From positions 2,790,001 to 2,854,000 of the forward strand of contig JAPNXP010000005.1 in the NCBI GenBank assembly GCA_028753945.1: a stretch of 64,000 bases of DNA, in the 5' to 3' direction. Shown one piece after another: positions 1 through 11,776 of the stretch; within the stretch, counting starts at the first letter, position 1; every line of letters starts with the position of its first letter. The notes under the pieces are model-generated. The model had not been told where the DNA came from. It made no database searches and worked only from the letters and a program-made list of their open reading frames with translations. Made by a program: the position numbers and the translations under genes. The stretch is from Hexactinellida sp. DTS-2022 (lineage: Eukaryota > Porifera > Hexactinellida).

Positions 1-619
1 TCTTGCTGTAGAGGAAGTAGATCAGAGGCTGATAATGACCTCCCTGAAGATTTTTCGGCGCTCCTCTTACTTTTTCGGGTACGTATTCCAACAATTGAAC
101 TATTTTTACAAGAACTTCTGGTGCGTCGAGGATCATGGAACTTGATTCTATAACAAGTTCTTCAGGTAGGGAATTTGATGGTCCTTCGAACAAGTCTATA
201 CTACCCGTAATTCCACTAAATGCTGGTGTACCCTCTAGCATATCTGTTACCCTCTCCGTTGCAGTGGTTGACAAGTCTTTGTCAACAGAAAGTATAAGTA
301 TAGCCTCGTCATTTATCTCTCCAACTGCATTTGGTCTTCCTCCTGTCTGTCTTGATTCTCGACGACTACTGTCCACATGAGACCTTGCAGCTCCCTTGAG
401 ATTATTCCATTTATTCTTCTTTAACATCTCTTTAACATCTCTATTGTTGCCATGGATCGAGTTAACCTTTTCTACCATATCACTCCACAGTGATTTCTTC
501 TTCCTATTGAGGTCAGCGCAGTGCCCAGTACCTCTGAGTAAATCACCAGCGGATTGAATTGCGTCAATGAGTGTATACTCTTCCTCTTTGGACCAGTTAC
601 TTTTTCGAGGTTTTTCCAT
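1..619 (-). pseudogene. Harbinger-associated Myb/SANT-like DNA-binding protein, broken
   Basis: The reading frame starts at ATG 619-617 and encodes about 100 residues beginning MEKPRKSNWSKEEEYTLIDA. It has the spaced tryptophans of a Myb/SANT trihelix domain (W9, W45, W71) and a basic segment (NRKKKSLW). Such proteins are the second gene of PIF/Harbinger transposons and bind the element ends with the transposase. After the stop near 317 the family-like sequence continues in another frame (GGRPNAVGEINDEAI, then an acidic C-terminal part) to the window edge, so a frameshift is present. A Harbinger transposase remnant lies upstream on the same strand (1216-1855), which supports the pairing. The end lies outside the window. 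The domain assignment rests on residue pattern only. Confidence 0.6.
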
Positions 620-865
620 TTTCTTTAGCTGAAGTTCAAATATTCACTTTAATTTATACTTTGCAATAACAACAGCTGATGCAGTTGTACTCGACGATAT
701 TTCTCAAGCATGCAAATCGCAGGAACTTCAAAGATAATATTCTTTTTAAAGTTAAAAGAATAAAGCAAGCTAATACAATAGCATTCCATGCATATTATGC
801 TATGCTATTACATCCCATTTTGCATTACATCCCTAACTTAATTCAAATGCGTTTAGACTCTAGAG

Positions 866-1114
866 CAGTGGTTCCCACACTTTTTTATCTCATTCCCCCT
901 TTTTCAACACCATTTTTTTGCATTCCCCCTTCCCAAGATTGTACAAATTAATTTAATGTTTGTATACTAAGGATACTTTAATGTCAAGGATAAGAATAGT
1001 GTATAATGAACTAATGACCCAAAAGTATGCATAAATCTGCTGAAAAAATGTAAATTTACACCGCAGCCATCCCCCCTAAAAAGTGCCAAATTCCCCCCCC
1101 TTTGGGAACCACTG
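866..1114. mobile_element. hAT miniature element, 249 bp
   Basis: The ends are inverted (CAGTGGTTCCCA against TGGGAACCACTG), and the element is flanked by an exact 8-bp direct repeat CTCTAGAG at 858-865 and 1115-1122. CAG-initial ends and 8-bp duplications are the hAT signature. There is no coding capacity. It lies between the two Harbinger gene remnants. Confidence 0.88.
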
Positions 1115-1215
1115 CTCTAGAGTCACCTCGGGACAGGGTTAATTTGACCCAATTAACGGTGAAATCTATTAACAGTGGCTCTATTTTGCGGATAATACTG
1201 TATTAACAATATTAT

Positions 1216-1855
1216 ATGTCAATATACAATACTGTTTTTAAATATTAGCTTAAATTATGAATGGAGAATTGATCTCGATAAAGTTTGGCAGCCATATGGC
1301 CAGTATCCTCAACCTCCAACAGCTCACTCGGATCAGTTACATTGGAGAATTCGTCATCTAATAGAGGTTGTTTCCACATAATTGCCATATTATACAATAC
1401 TGCACAAGCAACTATTATTCGTAAAAGTTGCTTATTTATTCGTAAAATTGGTTCTTCACTTCTGCCTTCTCAGCTGAGCTTGGCATACTAACAGACTGGT
1501 TGTATGTATCCTGAAAACCTTGTGAAACATCATGAATATAGCGAGAAGCTGAAGACTGGCTTACATTAACTCCATCTCCACATATTATCTGGAACGTTCC
1601 AGAAGCAAAAAACTGAAGTGCAACACAAACCTGTAAATGTGGGTGAGCGGCATGGGAACGATCTGTAAAGTACAAACGATGCGCTCAGTGATTCTTGAAA
1701 TTGATGATCTAGAGAAGCGGAAACGTTGAACAAGTTCCAAATCATCATAACAATCTTATGGATCAATAATATTCCTAAAAATTCTTGGACGTGCCATAGA
1801 TGAAGAGTTTTCTTCTTCTTCTGCTAGAAATAGTGGAATCATTTGTGCCATTTGT
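1216..1855 (-). pseudogene. PIF/Harbinger (HARBI1-like) transposase remnant
   Basis: The minus strand holds an N-terminal part of a HARBI1-type transposase (LQVCVALQFFASGTFQII, then GVNVSQSSASRYIHDV), which matches the helix-turn-helix start of the family. This runs almost directly into the family's C-terminal tail (ACAVLYNMAIMWKQP then a DDEF stretch). The nuclease core that should sit between, with its DDE residues, is missing, so there is a large internal deletion. Upstream codons (ARPRIFRNIIDP) are also recognisable but contain a stop. PIF/Harbinger enzymes act with a Myb-like partner, and that partner is at 1-619. Element ends and the 3-bp target duplication were not found. Confidence 0.7.
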
Positions 1856-2229
1856 AGGAATTTTGTTAAATTGAATGAATCAGATTTAAATCAGATTTAT
1901 ACTTAATTGCGTAATCAGTTTCAACAAACAATTGATGGATTTATGGTTACTTGGAATGTTAATTTAACGTTAGAATGCTAGATATAAAATTCAAAATAAT
2001 AATTAAGTTCTCTATTTGAATAAATAATAATGCATGCATTCCTTTGCAACTAGCAATTGTGTAGTGAAAAATATTCACCAACATGCTGTGCAGCCTGTGC
2101 TTCTTCTAGTAAACCGTTATAGTAGGGTCCTACTATAGTTTTAGACTATAAGTGAATTGAATTCGTTCTGATAGAGTTCCGTCCGGCCGGAAAAAATATA
2201 GAAAATAATATATATATATAGAGGAAAAT

Positions 2230-2748
2230 CAGTGCTGCCAAGTCTCCGTAAATTCACGTAGACTACGTAAATATACCCCTATCTACGTGTCTACGTATGA
2301 AGACTTATTTCTACGTATTTCTAGCGAAATATATTTAAGACTTCTTGTTTAATATAACTGCGTTTTGTTTTACTAGTGAACCACAATATCATTATTTATG
2401 TTCAATAATATGTTAAATAATATCATCGTGATGAATTATTCCAATCGCAGAATACTCTTAATTCAAAACAGTTGCACAATTAAAATTATTTAAATTAAAT
2501 CTTAGTTTGATAGTTTGACACATACTATTAGTGAGTATATCTTATTGTTTACAAGCGAAAAAGCGTCCATATATCTACCTTTATAAATGATTATTCATAC
2601 AAAATAGTTAGTTTATATGATTTGAAAAAGCAAATTAGGAACTATTGGGTCGCAAAGCAAATATTAGCATGCACCGTAAAAACCTTAGTTTCTCCGTAAT
2701 TTTATGGTCAATCTCCAGGAATTTATCTGAACTCACTTGGCAGCACTG
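2230..2748. mobile_element. hAT miniature element, 519 bp
   Basis: Inverted ends CAGTGCTGCCAAG and CTTGGCAGCACTG are flanked by the exact 8-bp duplication AGGAAAAT (2222-2229 and 2749-2756). The interior is AT-rich with repeated CTACGTA words near the left end. No gene. Confidence 0.88.
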
Positions 2749-2756
2749 AGGAAAAT

Positions 2757-4354
2757 ATAGAGGTTGTATTCTCCTAAGGATGTTCTTTCTATATATCAAT
2801 TAAAATGAATAGTTTGCTAATCAATTCTCCGTTTTATTAACGGTTTTCTTGTACGTAAATCAGCCATCCTCTCCATATTGTAATTGTACTCTTATGGTAG
2901 ACTGAATACTATAGAATATATTACGTAACTTTACTGCTCGATAATGACTGCACAGTGGCTTAATACATGGAAATAGGAAAATATTTGTGGTTATCAAAAT
3001 GCCTATAAATGGTATTAAATTAAAGTTAGATAGTATACTAACATTCATATGAAATTTCAATTGATTTGAACACAAACTACGCCGATAAATAATTTTTGAA
3101 TTATATCAAATGTATAGTTCCATTTGCGGTTTTCAGAATTCATAAAAATACAACATATTTCATTTCACTCTGAACTACATTGTATAAGGAATCGTGGTTA
3201 TTTTGTATTCAAATATATACAAAATGAGTATGCTAAATATATATTTCTATACTGATTTACTGTAACACTGATGCATTATAAATTTAACAGGCGGTAAAAG
3301 ATCTTATGTCCAAAATTCTTCAAACTTTCAAAATTAAAAATCTCAGGTAAGCGCAAAAAAAAAGTACATCAAAGATCAACGAGAAATTTTGACAGGTTTT
3401 AGATTAATGTTGTAAGAATTAATTATGGAAATCTTAGCTTCCGAAACAGTGCGCAACTTTGAATATTTTAGCGAATTCCATTGTCTCTTTGTGTTGCTAT
3501 GAAAATGCTAAAACTAATTATTCGCTACTATTCAGTAGTATATCTTATTGGTTACCCAAATGTATGGATATTATTTGTATATTAAGAACAACTGAGCACG
3601 TAAGGACAATTTCATCAATCAGAGCAGCGAACTATGAACTCATATTGGGTTTTTGATATTGAAGGCTGTTAGTTTTGCACAATTCGGAGGTTATTTAGTG
3701 TGATGCACAATTGACAGCTATGCTAGAAAAAGTCATCTAGGGCATTATGAGTTCTAATCACGTTATAATTACATTCAGTAACCATCTACCCCCTTTACAT
3801 GATCACAAATCCTTATATCCCTTGGGAACTGGACTTTTACGAAATATTCCCTATGTTCAAGATATTCGAACAATAATTATGGGTGAGTATTAAAAGATTG
3901 TTAACAAACCAAAAAATTTGTGTTTCATTGATTTACAACAAATCGCCCAGAACTAAACTTAAAAGAGTGGATACATCATTTTTGATGATGCCATTCAATT
4001 CGCAGCTATCAATAACCTATATGTCAATAATACTTCACTTTTGAGTACCTGCAACCCAAATGCCTATTTCCTATCAACTACAGTTTTAAGCCACTGTGTA
4101 CTGTTATTGATTGGTTATAGCTTCAAAGTGAATTTGTGTTTCATACAAGTGCAATGAAAACACTTGGAACATTTACAGTTGAAGATGATGATGTCAATTC
4201 TACAATTCAAAATAATAAAGTAAATACTTCACTAAGATAAAATGTAATTTAAATATTGAATTATCAATACTACGTTGAATATTACGTATAGTCAATTCCA
4301 AAAGAATGAACAGTGTACTATAAATATAATTGAAAAATATAAATTTAATTTCGT
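2757..4354. other. AT-rich stretch, nothing recognised
   Basis: Only short open frames with no recognisable domain. I see no repeats with ends, RNA gene or promoter that I can support. Confidence 0.4.
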
Positions 4355-4495
4355 ACTCAAGTACGTACTTAGTTAAGTATGTACTTAAGTACAACAATGT
4401 TTCTTAGTGAATACGACTTAAGTATGTACTTGACTAAGTACGTACTTAGTAATTAAGTATATACTTAGTACTTAAGTACTAAGTAATCTTAGTGT
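4355..4495. repeat. Clustered palindromic AAGTACTTAGT words
   Basis: About ten overlapping copies or inversions of a word like TACTTAAGTA / AAGTACGTACTTAG are packed into 140 bp. Most are self-complementary, so the segment can form several small hairpins. It may be one end of a fold-back element, but no partner end was found. Confidence 0.55.
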
Positions 4496-4524
4496 ATACG
4501 GGCCCTGAGATTTTTGACATTTCC

Positions 4525-4797
4525 TTAATAAGAAAGGCAGCATATCCTCCGATAAAAGCTAGAGGTTGTCTTGTGTATGAATTCAGGAAAAACTTGAAGA
4601 GTGCCACCACACTCATAATGTGTGTAATCAAAATTCTCAGGATTACTGCGATAAAGATAATCTTCATGGGTTTCGAAGCTGCTGATAAATTCCATAAACG
4701 AATCTCTATCTTTATGGACATAATCTTTCCTATTATACAACTGGAGAATATTATGCTGTTTAAGTTCCCTCTTATTTTCCAGGACCTGACTATCCAA
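4525..4797 (-). CDS. Hypothetical 90-residue open frame
   Basis: The frame begins MDSQVLENKRELKQHNIL and is rich in charged and aromatic residues (RKDYVHKDRDSFMEFISSF), which looks more protein-like than the opposing frame over the same bases. I do not recognise a family. Another minus-strand frame at 5376-5558 (MKQSIDLYEEEQRKFTVSKL) has a similar character. The two could be exons of one unrecognised gene or transposon remnant, but no splice evidence ties them together. Treat as unproven. Confidence 0.2.
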   Translation of the reverse strand: MDSQVLENKRELKQHNILQLYNRKDYVHKDRDSFMEFISSFETHEDYLYRSNPENFDYTHYECGGTLQVFPEFIHKTTSSFYRRICCLSY

Positions 4798-5005
4798 TAC
4801 ATTGTAGTTTTACAACTGTTTGTATAATTCAAAATGTTGTTCAATAAGATCAATTTGTAGAAATGATGACAATACTTAAGTCATTCCACATTCGCCGTTC
4901 AATATTTTAAAAGTTTAGGCAGTGCAATACTTTAATGGTGAAAACTCGTGAAGGTTTGAACTGTTAATTTCCTCATGAACTTGCAAGCTTCCCCACACTC
5001 TAACC

Positions 5006-5200
5006 CAGTGGTCTTCAAACTTTTTTCTCAGCGTACCCCCTGGCTATTTTTTTAACTTTACGCGTACCCCCAAGTCCCCAACATCTAATTTTTACATTTG
5101 GTATATACTTTACTGACTCGTCTCAAAGAGAGCTGGCGTACCCCCATGAGAAGCCTCGCGTACCCCTAGGGGTACGCGTACCCCAGTTTGAAGACCACTG
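5006..5200. mobile_element. hAT miniature element, 195 bp
   Basis: Ends CAGTGGTCTTCAAACT and AGTTTGAAGACCACTG are exact inverted repeats, flanked by the 8-bp duplication CTCTAACC (4998-5005 and 5201-5208). The interior carries several GCGTACCCC words. The ends are close to those of the 866-1114 element (CAGTGGTTCCCA). Confidence 0.9.
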
Positions 5201-5600
5201 CTCTAACCAACAAACTAGAGTAGAAATTCAATTAAATCTTGCATCATTGTGTAATTTCGGTCCTTGAGACGAACTCGCTTCCAAGAGTATTGATTAATCA
5301 ATCAATGTTAATATATATCGGTTTTTCAACAAACAGCTGATTGAGAGATTCGCAAGAGGTCCACTATTGAACACTTTAACTTGAAGAAACAGAAATTTTA
5401 CTGTATTTGATGTCATATTGACAATATAAATGTGGTATCAAGGTTCCAGAAATCCATACTTGGGGTCGTAATGTTAGATGATTAGTGATTATGTCATCTA
5501 ATTTAGATACAGTGAATTTTCTCTGTTCTTCTTCGTACAAGTCAATACTCTGTTTCATTGCCTATATACAATAAGAGACCTGTTAAAATACAAAACATTT

Positions 5601-7747
5601 ATATTTAGCACAACTTGACATACCTAGATCTGTAAATCATGCTCCTTTTTGTCTCTATCAAGCTGTTACTTGATAATGTGATTAAACTTAATTTTAATAA
5701 CATCACTTACATACTTTAATTAATCTTTACATAATTATGTAATTATATGCTAGATCCCCACACACTGAAAAACATTTTCGTTTGTGCTAAACACTTTGAT
5801 CCTGATGATATTGTTATGAGATGAGGCCACGCACTAGTATGAAGACTAGCCGCTATGGCCGACCCCATTTCATAGGGATGTTATGTGAGTGGTTTCGTCA
5901 CATTGCAGGGACTCCTCTGGAGGGTAACCCTCGACCACCATGCGTACTGCCGCACCTCTCGCTCCAGCCAGTAGCTCCAGCGAGTGCCGTACTGCCCATG
6001 TCTCCATAGTTCTATCACTATGGCTACCAGTCCTACTGCCGGATCCAAACCCTACAGACTTACTCATGTAGTGTCCCGTACTGCCACCTATAGTCTTTCC
6101 CATGGACAATACTCCTGAAGGCTATAGGTAATTTCTAACAATATCATTCACACACAAACTTATCTTGACATGATGGCCAAACGAAGATACGAGCAATAAA
6201 TAAAAGCTACATTGAAGAAAGGCGCAGTACCTAAATACCTTCCTGGTGGCCCTGATCGTCGTAACTTGCCAGAGGTTGGTCACAGAATCTTAGATTTTGC
6301 CCCCACTATGTGATCATCTATTCCTGTGAAAAATTTATTGCAGGATATTTCTGTTATTACTCAATTTGGTGAGATCTCGCCGGAACGCATCTCGCCGGAT
6401 CCTGAATCTACAGATCCGGCCGGAACCGGATTTACCGGATCCGGGTCTGCTTTTCATATTCCATCAGTCTAAACGGACTTGTTAGATGATATGAACACGA
6501 TGTAGGGAATACAAGACTCTAACATATATTACGATAAGATTAAAGTATTTAGTTGTCACGTGCACACTAAATCAAAATAGTAACTGAGTCCAGCTGACAG
6601 TTTTTAAGCACGTACCAATCGAAATATAATTGATATATTTTACTAGAGAATAAGAATCGGTAGGTCTTATCCGAGGAACTTCTTATCCGATTAGGTATAA
6701 ACCGAATTATTTATAATGCATTTCATAGGGGGGAAAATGGATATTAGAGATTAGTGCGTATTATCCGAGAGTACGTCTTAAGCCGAGTAGTAACTAAGCG
6801 AGTTCCAATGGAAGTAATTGTCTATTCAAAATGATGCATTTTTTAAGCAATCCAGATCTAACTTCAGTTCGAAGTTTCTTGTCCATATTTTCCTCAATCT
6901 GTCAATCAATGACATTTAAATAGTTTATGTCTCCTATTACTTCATAAAATTAAAATAAATTTGAATTGGCATAGAGTATGTCACTATTGAATAGTTTTTG
7001 TAAGTAATTAGAGGTAACTTATTGATTAAAAGAATCAATTAATTTAATAGTTAATACGCATACAGATTCGGAACCACAAATGGGGAAATCCTGCCGGATC
7101 CGGTGCACCTCCAATGAAAACCCCAGTCGTCTAGAGTGTTCTGATTTACAGGAATGGAAAGTGATATTGAATGGTATACAGTACTATGGATCACAAAGTA
7201 ATAGCCCAGTCCCTCTAAATTGCGTTATTTGTAGTGTCTCGGGGAAAGCCCGTAGCTCGTACCGTCTAGAAAGTCCAAAAGTGACTTGATTTCGATTCGA
7301 GACCCCCGAGCCCCTTAATTGTGTTATGGAAGGGGAGTTTGGCGAATGTCTATAGTAATGTTTCGTTTTAACAAACGATCGAATTTTACTATTGAGAATA
7401 TCTATGTTAAATAAACAAGACAGAATCAACACTTAAACTTCTGCGGTTTTTTTTAGACCTGCGCACTTATTTTCAGTCATGCATAAGAATTTAATATTAC
7501 GTAATATGGAACTATACTCATTCACTCGAGCGAATATTATTCGAATTGTATTTCGAATTCGGATTTATTATCAGTATAGATATGGCGAAAACTGATATAA
7601 GTATGGATTTGATTGGGATATTATATACTGAGTGAGTGGGTGGTGCCTTATTGCGTTATCAACAGATTGATTGACTATTTCATATAATCAACTCAATTCT
7701 CATACATTTAGTATATATTTACAGTATCCCAAATAGTGTATACGCTA
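5601..7747. other. No gene recognised; scattered low-complexity words
   Basis: It contains a cluster of CCGGATCC/CCGGCCGG words near 6370-6450 and again near 7090. Near 6650-6800 there are pogo-like phrases (CTTATCCGAGG, CTTAAGCCGAG) that resemble worn miniature elements. None has both ends. Open frames at 5821-6109 read on both strands and match nothing I know. Confidence 0.35.
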
Positions 7748-7862
7748 CACGCAAATCGTGAAATTTCCTATTCATGTATTGGGTAATGGGCAATTGTATT
7801 GTCCATTTCATGGAATAGAAATTAGGTCGCTCATTTCATGAAATGGTCATTTAAGTATTGCA
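7748..7862. repeat. Left terminal inverted repeat of the integrase element
   Basis: Pairs with 16604-16741 in reverse complement. Shared words include TGAAATGGTC and TGGGCAATTGTATTGT. The outer edge is CACGCAAATCGTG. Confidence 0.7.
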
Positions 7863-8589
7863 CACTTTATGTAATATGCAATGCTATTTATCTAACGATT
7901 TATAGGAAACCCCCCCCCCCCCCCAAACTCATGAAATAGACATTAAAATTGGGTAGCTCATGTTATATTCTCAATAACATAACAATGTTGTCTAGCTTTT
8001 TTCAACTCGGACTAAGATTCTATATTATGAAATGATTGTTTCCCATGACAAGCGATGTTGCGCTTGAGCCTGGCATACAAACATGAACAACGTTTTGTTA
8101 AACAATTGCTCTTGCAATGACATCTACGAAATCCCTGACCACCACATATACTCTGTGTTCGAACAATTACGCGAATCGATAATTCTTCATCTGGTATATC
8201 TTCTAACTTTAGTCCTGTAAATTTATAAATTCAATTTGATTTCTTGCAAGTCGGCCTCTTATTTTTGCAGTTTGAGTTCCTATTCAATAACCTCTTTGAT
8301 CAAATTCCAAAAGAAGCGCAATAATATTTGGTGGATCACCTTTGCTCCTCTCAAACTGGGATACAGGCACAGCACCCTATCACTGATACGAAGTGGACGG
8401 AGGGTGCAAGTACTGAGTGCAATAATCTTTTCGCTTGTTTTTAATACCTTTGCAAGCTTCTAATTATGCAAGTTTTTCCGGATGGCTTTCATTACCACTA
8501 AGTCCCGAGTGTTGAGAATTTGAAACAGTTTTATGATGTAATTCTGGATCTTTTTCCTGTATTATATCACCAAAAATTGCTTCAGCACT

Positions 8590-8872
8590 GTTAATGGTCT
8601 AGTGGAGTCGTGTTCGCTGGCTTTAGATGAGTACTTTCATCGTTCATTGAAGTTACTGCTATTGGAAGTAGATGAGTCTTTCATCTTCCATTGAAGTTGC
8701 TGCTATTGGTAGTAGATGAGCACTTTCATCAGCCATTGAAGTTGCTGATATTGGAAGTAGATGAGCACTTTCATCGTCCAGTGAATTTGGGAGCATTGGA
8801 AGTAGATGAGCACTTTCATCGTCAAGTGAAGTTGGGGCCATTGGAAGTGAATGAGTACTTTCATCATCAAGA
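8590..8872 (-). repeat. 45-bp minisatellite, about six copies
   Basis: The unit contains GGAAGTAGATGAGCACTTTC. Because 45 is a multiple of three, the minus strand reads an acidic 15-residue repeat (DDESAHLLP plus a variable part). It lies where the integrase fossil's linker to its C-terminal part should be. Confidence 0.8.
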
Positions 8873-8908
8873 TTACCATCACCAGGAGAAAATATTGTTT
8901 CTGGATTA

Positions 8909-9415
8909 TCTATACTATTAAAACACAAGCCGGACGGGTATATAAATATTTTTGTATGTTCCGAGTTGATTGAAGAAAGTGGACGGTGTCCAAATGTTAT
9001 TTTTGGCATATAGGGTTAACCATTGGTTCCCGCCAACAAGTTGAGGTTTCCACTCGAAATTTCTCACACCTCGACAAGTTATGACGTCATTGTCACATTT
9101 CGAGAATCCTGAAAATTCACTAAATCAAACATAATTCGCTCCCTCTAAGTCTAAGAGATAAAAATCTGAAAATTTAAAAGAATATGCACATTAATTATGC
9201 AGACACGTTGGTCACTCCAGATTTCCAATATGCTAACTCATTATTGCATGATGACGTTATCACTAAAATTTCACATGGTGAAATACGACTATTTAGGCCT
9301 ATTTGCGCTTTATAATCCATGCTAGAAGTATATAAACAACACATACTAACCGCGAAGCGGTTAGTGTGTGTGGTTGTCTCTGCCGCGAAGCGACCTAGCG
9401 AGCGAAGTGCGCTAG
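8909..9415 (+). mobile_element. Non-autonomous Helitron, 507 bp (copy 1)
   Basis: It starts TCTATACTATTAAAACACAA after an A (8908) and ends in CTAG before a T (9416), the canonical Helitron A^T insertion with no target duplication. Near the 3' end is the hairpin AACCGCGAAGCGGTT and further GCGAAGCG palindromes. A second copy lies at 57882-58393 in the other orientation. It is inserted in the integrase fossil. Confidence 0.88.
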
Positions 9416-10670
9416 TTAGAATGAAAATGCCCGTCTCAACTTCACAGATTTGAAGTTCAAGATCTTCTTCCAATATACCTTACCTATTTTATCAAGAAAA
9501 TCTGTTGGCAGAATACTTTTCAATCCACAACGTGGTTTGTTACCAGTCAGTGCTTTATACGGTTCCATTCTGATTGTTTCATGAAATGAAGTGTTCATGG
9601 TCCATTGCACAAAACGGATCCCATAGCTCCATTTGGATGTATTTTTATCTCGCTTCCTAACAATCAATTGATTCTTCATATCAACATTCCTCCGCTCGAT
9701 TAATCGTTGACTTCGGGGATGACGGGGACATCCATTCAAAAGAACAAGTTCTGGACAAAGAGTTGAAATTTCGTGATTCACTTGTCCCGTTAATTCACGA
9801 CCATTATCTGATTGTAGGATATGTGGAGTACCAAAGTCTAGGAATATCAAAAGCAATTGATTTGCAACTTATGTACTGTTTTTCTTTGTAGAGGACGAAT
9901 AACATGGAGTTTTGTTAGATATTCTATGTATTGTAATCTAAAACGTTAATTAACAATTTCGTTAATTTGCATATCTACAAGATCTATCCTGACCACGTTC
10001 ATTTAAGTCTTTCACTTGTTAGAGGATGTATAACTACTCCAGAATCAGTCTCTCGTCTTCCTCTCTTCTCTGCACATAGATGTGCAACGTTTTCTACATA
10101 TATTCCTGGACAATGTAACGTGGGATATTGACAAATTTATCTTGTATCGTTTTGTGAGTTTTCCTTTCACCTCCATGACCTGTTGCGATATGCATAGAAA
10201 ATTTTACATTAATAACTTCCTCTTTTGTTGCCATATATTTCCCATTCCTTTTAGCAACCTTAGTAACAGATCCAATACTTACTAAGGAATAAACTTCAAA
10301 ATATTGTAATCTTCTCTTGGAAGAGATCTGCTTGTTTTTCCTCTACTTAATTAATACATCGATAACATATTTTTCATAATTATTTTCCCATATAGTTTGA
10401 TTTCTGCCAAAATACCCTCCATATGTAATATTAATCCACCAAATGAAAAACGAAAGCATTTATATTTCCGGATTGAAATCATTTATAAATGAATACTTTT
10501 ATATGCCTTGTGTGTAATTATAAGCATTGTTATATAGATTGTGTTGAAAATTGATTATATTCGAAGTAACGTGTTATTAGACAACATTGTTATATTTAAT
10601 TAGTGGTGTTAGAAAGTTGATTATATTTGAAATACTTGGTAGGTATTACGAGGATAGCATTGCACATTAC

Positions 10671-11087
10671 ACGAGTGTTATCTTAGCGGCGGATTCATCG
10701 GCGGATTCGCAGACCTCACGTTTAAGCTAATAACTCAAAAAGTTTACGCTGTACGTGAAAAATTTTAACATCAGCGGAAAAGATGAAAGTTGTGACAACC
10801 CATATATAATCCCAAAATGTCAAAATTCCTTAAGATGACCGAGCAATTTTCGCTCAAATTAAGACCTCGGTTTTTCCATAATAACTCAAAAATTCTTCAT
10901 CAAATCAAATCTTCCTTTAAATCACATGTCTATCTCACCTATGACAACCTGTCATGCAAATTTCAAAACAAAATATTCATTTTTGAAAAATATTCATTTT
11001 TGAAAAATATTATTAACATAAATTTCACTAAATCGGCTTACAATGAGGATTTGCATACCTATCCAATATCCACAATGTAAAATATGT
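10671..11087. repeat. Left TIR of the MULE-like OTU element
   Basis: Reverse complement of 16196-16586. It includes two tandem copies of TTTTTGAAAAATATT (10979-11010), one of them lost in the partner. The inverted repeats have drifted by several per cent, so the element is not recent. Confidence 0.85.
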
Positions 11088-11539
11088 TTTCTAAATACTA
11101 TTGATCAGAATATATTATATGCATTGTTTATAATTCAATGATTCCTCACTATAAATGGTACACTGCCTTCCTTCTACTTGATTTTCTTCGAATTTTTTTC
11201 AAACACACTTTTCACTTTTTTTTCAAAGATCTTTTTGACTTTACAGCATATTTCTCATCTCCATTTTCTTCTCATTTCATTTTCTGCTCTCTTCTTTATT
11301 CCTCCAAGTCGATTCTTCCAATTCAAGTGAGTTTTTTTATTTTATTTGCCTTTTAGCTACTTTTTTATTTATTTTAATAATACCAGGGCAGGCCATGGCC
11401 GGGCCGATATTTTTACCACTACATTTTGAATGATCAGATCTAAATTTAATTTACACTAACGTGGCCTTCAAGGTTTGGATGCCCAAGGCCGGCGGAAGGA
11501 CATAGCGCCGGCCTCGAATACTAATATAATTACTATATC

Positions 11540-11715
11540 AGTCAATACCAACGGACGATAAAAATTTGTTCGCTTTACCCGAAGTTCGTATTAACCGGAG
11601 TAATACCCATTCAATCGCAATTGTTGGGACCTAATTTTGTGGAACTGTTCTTCTTATCCGCAAATTCGTATTAATTAACCGTGTTAATTAACCGTGTTCG
11701 TACTAACGAGGTTCT
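11540..11715. mobile_element. Possible pogo-like miniature element
   Basis: The right end reads, on the minus strand, CAGTAGAACCTCGTTAGTAC, typical of pogo/Tigger ends. The left end (CAGTCAATACCAACGG) is a weak match. It sits inside the OTU element upstream of its gene. No clear TA duplication. Confidence 0.35.
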
Positions 11716-11776
11716 ACTGAGTAGTAGATATGTATGTATTGATTAATTAAAATTATTATTATTATTTCATCTAGTA

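Larger units (their letters stand above)
8040..10330 (-). pseudogene. KRBA2/SCAND3-like integrase gene, fossil
   Basis: From upstream to downstream on the minus strand there is an HH-CC-type zinc region (SMHIATGHGGERKTHK, near 10200), an integrase catalytic core (GTPHILQSDNGREL; PRHPRSQRLIERRN; KWSYGIRFVQW, 9416-9850) and, beyond the Helitron and a 45-bp minisatellite, a C-terminal part (SQFERSKGDPPNIIALLLEF near 8340). It ends in a Cys-rich tail (CHCKSNCLTKRCSC, near 8110). This order matches KRBA2-like proteins of animals, whose integrase derives from mobile elements. It is a broken fossil inside the inverted-repeat element, with several defects plus one inserted Helitron. It has no expected function. 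Confidence 0.65.

Noticed and set aside
4492-4827. Plus-strand 111-residue frame
   Set aside because: Overlaps more protein-like minus frames and shows no domain; both may be chance.
5821-6109. Overlapping frames at 5821-6009 (+) and 5870-6109 (-)
   Set aside because: Both strands open with no recognisable motif; likely GC-richer chance frames.
8659-9009. 116-residue minus frame starting MPKITFGHRPL
   Set aside because: It begins inside the short Helitron and runs into the 45-bp minisatellite, so it is a chance chimera.
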